From Diadema setosum (Eukaryota; Echinodermata; Echinoidea; Diadematoida; Diadematidae): 64,000 nucleotides of DNA. Both the position numbers and the translations under genes were made by a program. Below are positions 44,401 through 56,400 of the stretch, piece after piece. The stretch lies in assembly GCA_033980235.1 (NCBI GenBank), contig CM067059.1:17122100-17186099 (forward strand). The letters are read 5' to 3'. The notes below the pieces were generated by a model that did not search any database, was not told where the DNA came from, and was given only the letters and a program-made list of their open reading frames with translations. Within the stretch, counting starts at the first letter, position 1; every line of letters begins with the position of its first letter.

Positions 44401-47400
44401 TTGTTATATTCGGAAGAAAATAGCAGTAATATTCTGCTCCATCATGTCCATATGATGCTAAAATAACTGTATGATGTTTGCTTTTAAATTTCGAAATAAA
44501 TAACAGTAACATTCAGCTGCGTTTAATGGTAAAATTAATGTTTGATGTTTGCTTTGACGTTCGGAAAAGAGTAACAATAATATTCAACTCCTGACAATGA
44601 TGAAATAAATGCTGGATGTTTGCTTTTACGCTCGAAACTAAATTGCAATAACATTTAGCTCCGGAAGATGCTAAAATATATGTTGAATGTTTGCTTTGAT
44701 GTTCTGAAGTGAATAACAATAATATTCAACTCCGTACGCTGATAAAATAAATGCCGGATGTGTGCTTTTACGTTCGAAAGTAAATGTCAATAGCATTCAG
44801 CTCCGGAAGATGCTAAAATACATGTCGAATGATTGCTTTTACGTTTGGCATATTTGGAAGTGAACTGCAGTAACATTCTGCCCCATACGATGATAAAAAA
44901 TATTGGATATTTGCTACGGTACATTTCGAAATAAATATCACTAACATTCAGCTATACGTTTCATGGTCCAAAATGTCTGATGTCTGCCTTGACGTTCAAA
45001 AATGAAAAACAGTAACATTCGGCTCCGTGCGATGATAAAATACTTGTCAGATGATTCATTTCACTTTCGGAAGTGGACAGCAGTAACATTCGGCTCCGTT
45101 CGAAAATGAAATAAATGTCGGATGTTTGAAATGAATAACGGTAATATTCTGCTCCGTACGATGCAAAAAATAAATAACAGATTGTTGCTTTATCATTTGG
45201 AAATGATTAATGGTATTAATCCGCTCAGTTAGATGCTAAAACAAATAGCGGATGTTTGCTTTCACGTTTGGAAATGGATTAGGATATTATTCAGCTCCGT
45301 AAGATTCTAAAATGAATGTCGGTTGTTTGCTTTTACATTTAAAAATGAATAACGGTAACTTTCGGCTTTTTACAATGCTAAAACAAATGTCGGATGCTAA
45401 CAAATGTCAGCAAATCCTCCCATTTTCTCATTTCAAACGTAAGTTTTGACCTCCTCAATATATGGGCATCAACTTTTATAATAATCTCTACACCTATTTG
45501 TCAAATCTTTAAACACAGAGTAAGATGATTGAATTTTCTATTCATTTGTTTTAGACATGGGCATCTGTATCACTTCAATAATGCTTAATATTAATTTGTC
45601 TATACAGTGTATTTAGTACGACCGATTTAGTTTTTCTAATGTTTTTCCTGATTTTTTTTTTTTGTCACCAGATTTTACTTTCGACCACCAGAAAATAAAA
45701 ATCAATGATATTGGTGGCCCGATAAAACTTAGTGCGGAGCCCTGCGTATTCTATTCTTCATTGTGATCGGCCTATACTTCCAGATTTTCATAATCGCATT
45801 GCTGGAAAAAAAAAGTTTCAGTGCTTGCGTTCTCGGGGAAGTAAACTTCGTGAAAGGCAAAAAAAAATAGTTTAAGAAAAGGCACTACGTGGGAGATTGA
45901 TGTTTTTACAGTGGAGCGTGATTAATGGCAAAGATATACTGTCAAGCAGGTGCGCCCCGACGGTTGGGAAATCTACGCGCACGGTATGACTGTCTCGATC
46001 AAAACACAGTGGTTAAAGAAAAGCAAATGATGGGGCAGTGCGTAGTGCTATCGTAAAGCACTCCATTGGCACGGGTGCTATGTGCATACCATGTACGTGT
46101 GTTGATAGGTGTTGGGGATTTTCCTTGTCAGCCGTGTATCGGGTATTTCTTCTTGGGTGCGCGATTGTTCTAGTCTCAGAATATTTACAATCGAGTGTGA
46201 AAACATTTGGACATGTCTTCGCTGTCCACGCGCGCTTAATTGGAGATGGTGAGTGATGTTTGCAATTTCGATTCGAGCAACATGCTGGGAAAAACAATAA
46301 GTTAATTAAGATCGGGACATTAGATTTCCCTTCGAGGTAACCGAACTTCGAGTTATCTTTTTCGAGCTACGCGAATTTTAATACACGGAAACTCCATAGG
46401 AACAATCGGGACTTTCATTTTGCCCCCGAGGTAAGTGATATTCGGCTTATCCGACGTCGAGGTATCCGAGTTTGACTGTATAGGTACTTACATGTACATG
46501 CACATGTGTGTTTCATGCATTGAACAATGCTGGTGTTGACTGAGTTGTTGCACAGTAGCTGGTGTACAGCATGCAAACTTTTCACTAGTTCATACACAAT
46601 AACTGAATGAAGGGTGAATGCCGCGGTGAACAATAGCCATGAATGACCGGCACACTTGCAAAGCAAAAAAGCACAATAGGGCTTGGCTGCAGATCCAATA
46701 TGGGTCTTTGGCCACTGGGTTGGCCACAGGTTAAAATTTACTGCAGGAGACAAAATTGGTGGTCGCTGGCAGCATTAGACAGGTGGCCGCTATACACAGG
46801 GTCTTTAAAAGGATTTTTCTCTCAGAGGGATATTTCAGTGGCCGCATATGGCTGGTGGCTGCTATAGACAGGTGGCTGCTAGGACAGGTCAGATTGTATA
46901 TACAAGTATGTACATAGATACACAAACAAACACAGACACACACATGTATACATGGGTCAAGAGGGACAAAGTAGTGATGAAATTCTGTCGAAAATTTGTT
47001 GTAAACATGCATGGGCAATAGACAGCATAGCACAAAATGAATGATCCAGTGGCAATAGCAAAATTTCACAGAAAATACTTTCACAGAGTGCAACATAAGC
47101 TGATACTACAATATTACTGTGAACATCAATATTTTCGCATGATCAATTTTTCGCGCTCGCATCTCAAATAGATATTCGCAGGTTCTTGAATTTGCGCTGC
47201 GCAACTGCAGGGATGTCAAGTTCCAAAAAATTTTATGAGTGAGATTTTCATGACTCGGCATCTTGGCTGGCAAATGTGCGCGCGAGCGAGGGTGTGGGAG
47301 GGGTTAATAGGGAGCTTTTTTAATTTTTAGCTCTTAATGGTGCGATCAGGTGCATACTTAAGTGACTATTTTCACTTATTTTGAAAGACAAAAGGAAAAT

Positions 47401-50400
47401 ATACCTTCAATTGCAACTATCACTTTAATATTTTGAGCTATGCTCATTATTATAGGCCCAAGTTGCAGGCTTCGCCTGATGCGTGAGAAAAATGGGTGCC
47501 ATGCGTGAGATCGTGAGACGGCCCCTAAATGCTTGAGTCTCACGCAGAATGCGTGAGACTTGGTAGCTCTGCAACTGTCAACCCATTCAAAATGTACAGA
47601 GAAAATTGTGAAGATATTTTTGCGGGTTTTAGAAGTCGAGCTAGCCAAAAATAGCGCGAAATATGCGAAAAATTAATTTACCGCCGAAATTTCGGCATTC
47701 ACAGTACTTACAATGCTGTGCCTATGACATAATATAATATCATAGACTCAACATATTTTGCAAGAATTGGATGTTATACTGCACCTTTCTTATGGGTATG
47801 TCAATTTCTCCCAGGGCAAGGGTGGCTGCCTGTCCAGCTCTAACCACTCTGCTTGCTGACCTATTCCTATGAATGCTCTGAATGGTCACTTTGCTGAATG
47901 TTCCTTCTTCATTTGGTCCCAACAGCAGGGAGTCCTGTTCTTTGATGATTCCTCTGCAAAATTGTGATGTATAAAAACAATATACATAATATATAAAGAA
48001 CAACAGAAAACAGGCAATGCTTGTATACATTGCATTTGTAGCTGAATCTCTATCTGTACGTATGATGTAGTCACAGACTACAATCAAACTAGATATTGGA
48101 TGAAATTTGAGGTTGACATAATAACTAAACACCACATGCTAAGTATGATTAAAATGTGTTTCATAATTCTCCAATGGGTATCTCACATGAACAGTCACAT
48201 AAAGTGACAAGAGCAGATGACATACAAATGTACATCCCAAAAAGAATAACCACTTGTACTGTTGATTTTTTTTTAAAGTAGTTAAAGATAATATAAAGTT
48301 TTGGTATTACCTCAAAAGTTTCCCTGAATTTCTTTGTCTTAGTTTGTGCTTCAGGTTAAAGTACCTTTCATATAGCTAACACTGTGAGACTTACTCGCCC
48401 CAAAGTGCTCTCATGTCTTAGTAATCATGCAATGATGGTTTCGTACCAGAGCCGCCGCCGTACGGCGGCGAGGTAGTACACGTATTGTACGAAACCATTA
48501 TTGCATGATAACTGCGACCAGCAGCGTGCAGCCCCATACGCATACTGTGTAGCTAACTGCGACCAGCAGCCCCATACGCATAGCGTAATGGGGCTTCGCA
48601 TTGTAGCTTACAGGATCATGACAGATTTAGTATCGCTGGTAAATATCAACTTAAAATCCAAAAATTTCTTCAATTTGAAGTCTTACCAGTTAAGTTGAAG
48701 TATTGAAAACAGGCTTCGGGCAACGTTTGGTTTTGCCAATAGTCCTTTTCTGTTCGAATTGATGACTGAATGTGACTCGGTCGAGAGGACCTTGGGAGAG
48801 CTACACTGAATTGACGGCCAGCGCATGCGCACACAAACATCTTATCCGTTCATGGATTTGAAATTTGTTCGCATGTGATGTGTGCATATGCGCTGGCCGT
48901 AGTAATCAGTGTATGTAGCTTTCCCAAGGTCCTCTCAACAGAGTCATATTCAGTCATCAATTCGAACAGAAAGGGACTATTGGCAGAACCAGACGTTGCT
49001 CAAAGCCTGTTTTCAAGACTTCAACTTAATTGGTAAGTCTTCAAATTGAAGAATTTTTTTGGATTTTAAGTTGATATTCCCCCGCAATGCTAAATCTGTC
49101 ATGATCCTGAATGCTACAATGCGAAGCCCCATTACGCTATGCGTATGGGGCTGCTGGTCGCTATGCGTATGGGACTGCTGGTCGCAGTTAATTGCATGAT
49201 TACTAAGAAATGAGAGCACTTTGGGGCTAGTAAGTCTCACAGTGTTAGTTATATGAAAGGTACTTTAACCTGAAACACGGAAATTCAGGGAAACTTTTGA
49301 GGTACCAAAACTTTTTATTATCTTTAAACTGCATACAAGAGGCAACATAAGAGACATAACAAAAGAAAACTAGAAATGTCGCTTTGGCGACTGGTATGCC
49401 TCCGCCATAATGCATGATTTTCCCAATAGGTATAGATAGTACATGTGGACACTGTGTGATTACATTTTCACAAAATTGGCAAAATATTGGAATGACAAGT
49501 TTGTCACAAATGTGTTGAATGTTCCTTGACGTAGGTTTAATTGGATGAATAGGAGAGCATGTATCTAGGGATTTAAGGACTTTAACTTGACTTTGACCCA
49601 TTCATACATTTAGATATTGAGTAATTTTCAAGGTACAGGTGTGGAGAAAAAGTGCAATTTCAGAATTGAATAGTAAATTGTTACCATTTTCATCTGGCCC
49701 TTGACCCCAAAATTCATAAGATAATTACTTTCAGGTAGAACATGCATAATATGTACTAAGTTTGAAGGTAACTTGAGCCACTTCCGAGAGCCACTTCCGA
49801 GATATGGAGGAAAAAGTTAGTTCAGCACTTTCACTTGATCTTTGACCTTTTGACCTCTGTAAAAAAATACCCCTGCTGGCATTGCATAAATATGAGGGTA
49901 ATAGTAAAATTTTGAAGTCTTGCCCTTGACCTTTGACCCCTGACCTTTGACCCCATGAACCCTACATTCTCTAGATAATCACTTCCAGTCAGTACATGTA
50001 TATACTATGTTCCATGAAGATACCTTGAACAATTTTCCTAGTACGGAGAAAAAAAAGAAGTTTTAATATTTTTACTTGACCTTTTGACCTTTGACCTCAT
50101 GACCCAAACTTTCACCAGAGAATCTTAATTGGGTAATACATGTATACACTAAGTTTCAAGAAAATCTCTTCAGGCATTCAATAGATATGGTGGAAATAGT
50201 GAAATTTTATGTATTTGACCCTGACCTTTTGACCTTTGACCTTTGACCTCATAACCCAAACTTTCACCAGAGAATCTTAATTTGGTAAAACATGTATACA
50301 CTAAGTTTCAAGAAAATATCTTCAGGCATTCAATAGATATGGTGGAAATAGTGAAATTTTATGTATTTGACCTTGACCTTTTGACCTTTGACCTTGAGCA

Positions 50401-53400
50401 TGTGCACCCAAAAGTTGATAGGCACAACTTCACCCCCTAATACACATACAAGCCAAGTTTCATTAGGATACCTCAACAGGTTTCGATAGTTACATTGTCC
50501 ACAAAATTCATTACGGACGGAAGGACGGACGGACGGACGGACGGACGGACGGACGGACGGACGGACGGACAACCCGAAAACATAATGCCTCCGGCACCAC
50601 TTCGTGGCGGAGGCATAAATACAATTAAAGAGCATTACATTTAAAGAACAATTTCTGAAAAAAAAACAATTTAAGAAAGATTACATACAGATACATAAGT
50701 AGTTCTGTAAAAATGTTATGGTTTATCTATCAGAACTAAGGTGCAATTCCACACCACTTTGAGTGGATTTACTGTACGAGCTGAAATTTTCGCCTTGGTT
50801 TTATTTTCGCGAATTTCGTGAATTGCCTTTGAACCGCGAAAATGTCCTCCGAGTAGCAATTCGCGAAAATATCTGTACGCGAAAATTTCAGCTCGTACAG
50901 TAATAAGTGGAGTAAAATTACTCACATAAGATAACAGAATTTTCATCAACATTGAATAAGGGAAGGGGAAGGCTTAGAAACTTGAAAGTTTCACAGCTAA
51001 CATGCAGATTGGAAAGGTGATGTCATTACCTCACAACATCTCCCATTGGCTAGTATAAACAAAATATTATCAAAGTCATATATTGTGAATATGTGTTTGC
51101 AAACATTTGTGATGTGGGAAACTTCAAAATTTCCATAGGGTTCAACTTGATAAAACTTTTACCATTCTGTTCACCTGAGTTTTCTCCTTAACAATAAACA
51201 CTAACTTGAACAGGGTGTGAGCTTGTGCCTAACAAGTCAATATTGGTGAGAAAAAAAATAAATAGTTTTTGGTACCTGTACAAAGTGCCTCCAACCACTC
51301 GTCCAACATTAGGAACACTATAGACTTCATCAACCTGAGAAGAAAAGGGGATTAAAAACAAAAGCATAATCAACATGTTTCACTACCATGATTGCTGTCC
51401 TGCTTTCAACTTTCTAATCAACTGTCAAATGAAAGAGAATGTCCTTGAACATACAATACAGAGGGTAATCAAAGACAAGGCAACAAAAAAGAATAAACAA
51501 TAATAGTGCTCTCATCGTTGAAAAGTTGATATATATCTGCTTGGTAATGAAATCTACAGAAAATTCAGTTATTTGGACATTCTACGAGAATTGATCTGTT
51601 CATATATCAACTATTTAAATTCCCGAATCCCAAAGGTAACTTAGGACTAGAGTTCAAGACTGAAAAACGGGAGAAGTGTCATGGTAAAGTGAGTACTACT
51701 ACTATATCGGAGTTTTGTAGTGTGTGACAAACTATGTTTGCCCCTCATACTTCGACTTATGTTGGAGGTCTTATGCTATGGCTCAGCTACGACAGATGGT
51801 GAAGGGGCTGTCGTCATTTTTTAAAAATAAGATGTGTGTTGAAAATGGATGTCCACATGAAGGTCAGTTGTATGAGAGTAGAAAGAAATCAAGGGTTGAT
51901 TATCACAAAGCCCTGAAAAGAATACTGAATGATTCTGAATCAATAAAAAGTGATAAAATTGCTGCGGCTTTTGCAACAGGTAATTTGCAAAATTTGTGGA
52001 GAGAGGAAAAAAATGTAACAGTTCTAAGAATGTGAAAAGATATCCAAACATAGTTGATGGAAAACAGGGGAAGGAGGATATTGCTGAAATGTTTGCACAT
52101 GAATTTGAGAATCTGTATACTGGTAATAGTGTTTCTTTTGATGAAAGGGAAATGTCTATTCTCAAAGATAACATTGACAGTTTACTGTTGTTGTTATATT
52201 ACGTGTACATAATGCTGTATTTTGATTTAATTTTTTTTTTCTGTATGAATGTGCTTAAAAGTGCTATGTATGTGTCATTTATCATTACTATTATCATCAT
52301 TATTATATCATTATTATTATTATTATCATCATCATCATCATCATTATTATTATTATTACTATTACAGAGAGCTACATCATTCATGCACAAGTGATCTACA
52401 GTTTGGGTTTAAAGAGGGGATATCCATGAGTATGTGCACAAGTATGGTTAAAGAAACAGTTTCATATTTTGGTCATGATAAGAGTAATGTTTATGATCTT
52501 GTGTAGGATGCCAGCAAAGCCTCTGACAGAGTCAACTTTGTCTGATTATTTGAAATCATGTTACACAAAGGGGTGTGGCCAATGTTCTGTAAGTTGTTGC
52601 TGAATATGTATCTAGACCAGAAGATCAGACTCAGATGGAATGGAGTTCACTCTGATTTTTCATACTTTCTAATGGAGTTAAACAAGGTGGGATATCATCT
52701 CCATCCAGTTATGTCTGTATATTGACGGGCTTCTGCATCAATTGCAGGCACTTGGTAAAGGATGTTACACGGGTCAAATGTTTCCTGGTGCTTTTTCATA
52801 TGCTGATAATTTGATCATCTATCCCCAAATGTCTCAGCTCTGAAAGAAATGATTACTATTTGTCAGAAGTATGCTTTTCAATTTGATTTGAAGTTTAATA
52901 GTGATAAAAGTCAGCTCATTATATTAAAATGTGATGGAAAAGAAGTTGCAGATCCCAGGCTAACAACGGAGAGTATGTAAACGTAGACAAAATATGTCAT
53001 CTTGGTCTATTATTTCAAACGATATCATGCATGCTGACCTGTCTAAAACTTAATGGTGATTTTAACCATCGGTGTAATATTTTACTGAGTAGTTTTAAAT
53101 ATGACAAGTGTGATGTACGTAATGTTCTTTTTCAAAAATTTTGCTGTAGCTTTTATGGCTCTCAGTTATGCCCATTATATGACTACTCATTAGATGCATT
53201 ATATAGACATTGGAGAATTGCATTTAGAAGAGTGTGGAAAATTCCATGGCAGACATATAATGTATTCTTGCCTTTGTTATCTGAAATGATGAGCCCTGAA
53301 TTATGGTTCCATAAAAGGTGTTTGAATCTATAACAAAATCTTTAAACACCAAGAATCAGAGTCTCCTATATAACAGGAATGAGTAGATTTGGTGCATATT

Positions 53401-56400
53401 CCGTACTAGGCGGTAATTTGAGATTACTGAATAGCAGGTACTCCTTAAATAAAAAACATGAAGATAAAAGAAAAATGGAATATATCATGTGGTGAAATGG
53501 GTGATGCCAAAAGGAACGTTGAGCAAATAAGGGAATTGATACGTATGAGGGACTACAAAGAATTCTCTTTTTAAGTTATCAAGAATGTCACAAGTTGATT
53601 TCTTATCTGTGTCTACATTAATTTGGCATAGCTGGAATGGAATACAGTCAGGGAGAAGGTGGTTTTACTGTTCACATTATTATACAGTATGTACAGCTGT
53701 AGCTGCAATTTTACTTCACATTATCATGACTGTTCAAGGGACAGATGTGGAATTTTATGCCCATGTCATGCTGCATGTATCTATACATGTACATGCACGT
53801 TGTAATGATGGGTGTGTGTGTCTGTGTGTGTGAGAGCAACTGTGTATGTATTAGCAAGGAGGTTGAAGAGATGGAGTAACAACAGAGTTATTCCCTTTGT
53901 TCTATGTTCGAAGCCACCGCTCAAAAATATTTGAAGCATGTGCCAAACAGGATCTGCTGCGCCGGTACGAAGACAATTGACTTGTGTCTCATTGCATAAT
54001 CACCAGCCACTTTCAAAGGAAGATATGTCTATGTGATGGTAATTACTTTTCGCTATCCCTTCTTATAAAAGGTAGGTAGTACAGACACGAGGATGCGCGA
54101 ACAGAAATTGAAGAAAAAATGCTGAAATGAAGATGAAAATTACTCGACTGGGCATACGCGGGCACTAATCTGATGTATCTATCAATAGAGAATTATACTT
54201 GAAGATTATTACATATTAGTTTCATTTGGGTAAATTAAGTCGAAAAGTTATAAAACCAGCTTTCCAGGATGGTACAGTTTTAAACATTTTCACATAATAC
54301 AGCTCTGATTTACACTTTTGCGCAATTTTCTGAACGGAATTGACTTTTGATTTACATGCTTTATTATTAAGTGAAATTTCATTTCATTTAATAAATAAAT
54401 AAGCAAAATATGGCCAACATTATGATAACGTTCAAAATGAATCTTCAGATTGTTCAGCAAGACGGCGACTTGCAACATCGATCTTCAAAGTTACAAGTGC
54501 ACCTGTGGAATTCTTTTGTACATCAATAGAAATCTGACAACTGTTTGAATAATTACAGCCAGTTGGAACTCCATGTATAAAACCTCCTTGGTATTAGAAT
54601 GTACATGTATGTATCTATTTGTATGGTAGTACTCTTTGAAAATGGTATGCGTGTTTGTGAGTGCGCACATGCGGGCATGTGGATGTGTGTGTGTGTGCAT
54701 ATCATGTGGGCCGATGTCGGTGTGGCACATGGCTATACAGTAGATGTTGGAGTGCCCGGCTGTGATATGGATGTGTGCGCCTCTTCCCTGAACAGTCACA
54801 GTAGGCATGGGTAGGGAAGAGGTGGGGGATGGCAGGTTTGAAATACTGAAATACTGAACTCTGTTTATCCTAAAATTGTAAATAACAAAAATACTGTGGA
54901 TGTCTGTTGCATCTCCCTGAAGGTATGTTTAATGTATGTGTGTGTGTGTGTTTTTTTAGACAGCATGTTTGTACTTGTGTATTTGCTTTACAAAATATTT
55001 TATTGTATAAAATATGTGCTTTTTATGAATGTGTGCATTTTATGAGTATAATAATAAGTATAATACAAATCTATGAGGTAGTCGGAACCAGCCCCTGACT
55101 TGCGTCACTGTGACATTCAGACTTTAAATATCATATTGAAAAGCAAATTCAAAGGGATGGGGAGTTAACAAGTGAGAGCTATCAATTGTAACCTAAAATC
55201 ATAGGTTATTTCTGTGATGGTACTTGAGAACTCTCTTGATTCTCTGATGGCTATTACAGACATCGACAGCAAAATGGTCTGACCTGATACTCTGTCAGTT
55301 CCTGAGTAAGCTTTTCTTGCTCAGCTGACGTGTGGGCTGGGGAGAGGACATAGAGAAACTTCTTAAGGGTATCCATGTTGACCCCAGTGACACTGGATAC
55401 AGTGAAGATCGGACAAATGCTGAAGTGGACAAACAGACAGAAAGGAAAATAAGGTCAAATGTGACATTGCTTCATCTTGTAAAACACACCAATTACACAC
55501 AAACACAAAAAGTAATTCCTCTATGCATTACTTGAAATAACATGACCATCACTTACAATACACACAATCTTGTATAAAGACAAATGGCTCAAGCACAAAT
55601 TTGCTTTATATTGTGTTACACTCAAATGGGCACAAAGTCATTCTTTGATTCATTATCAAGTGAGACATAACAAGATAATATAATCATTGACTCAAGAAAC
55701 ATATCTTGATGTAACAGATCACTATTTGTCTGAAAATGACAATTTGCACAGTCCCCTTGTGGAAAAATCAAGTCTTTTAAGATTACATGGTAAGTTCTGG
55801 TTTTCTTACAGCTTCAATATTGAAGTAAAGTCTGTGGCAAATTGATATGACCTTCATATTTATTAACTCATTTTCACCTGCATGAACTAAGTTTTTACTT
55901 CCACTAGGCCAATGTTTGTTTGTTTTGTTTTTGTTGTTTTGTTTTGCCAAATGCTTCATCTTTAACATCTTATCTCTGTTCTTTGAAAAAATCTAGAGCA
56001 ATAAGGTTTCCTGTCACTTTTCATCCTTGTTCATAGTCTGATCTTTTTTTTTCAAATATTTCAAGAGTTTTCTCAACTACAACTTATCTTCAAACTTTGT
56101 CTTTAACTTTGGATATTTCAGTTATTTTAGAACAATTGAATTTTGTCATGCACTGTTTAACTCATTAAAAAACTGTTAAAGTCTAGATATGTGTCTTATT
56201 CATCTGACCTTCAACTGCTATGATCCAAGATCACAATACACTCTTCATAAATTATAATGGCAGCAAGATGGAATGAACCTCTTTGAGTGTTTCCTAAAAT
56301 TGACCTAAGAAGACAGATAAGAGAGATCTCCCGAACAGCAGTTCCAGTAGTTACTAACTTGGAACTGTTGAAGTTTATGGCTGCTGTGACGGCATCATCC

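Larger units (their letters stand above)
43527..46896. mobile_element. Outer TA-flanked element with pogo/Tigger-like ends, no transposase seen
   Basis: The left end CAGTTAAACCTGTCTATAGC (43527) and right end, reverse complement CAATCTGACCTGTCCTAGC (46896), are both flanked by TA. A subterminal GACAGGTGGCC motif recurs at 43582-43592 and 46782-46880. CAG...CTG ends with TA duplication are typical of the Tc1/mariner superfamily, including pogo/Tigger. A second element is inserted within it. No transposase coding sequence was recognised. Confidence 0.65.

Noticed and set aside
47954..48135. Upstream part of the open frame around GTPBP2 exon h
   Set aside because: It precedes the TTTGCAG acceptor and has no similarity to the protein, so it is intron.
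50514..50570. (SVRP)n-like protein repeat
   Set aside because: It comes from the (GGAC)n microsatellite at the repeat's end, and the same occurs at 62705-62750.
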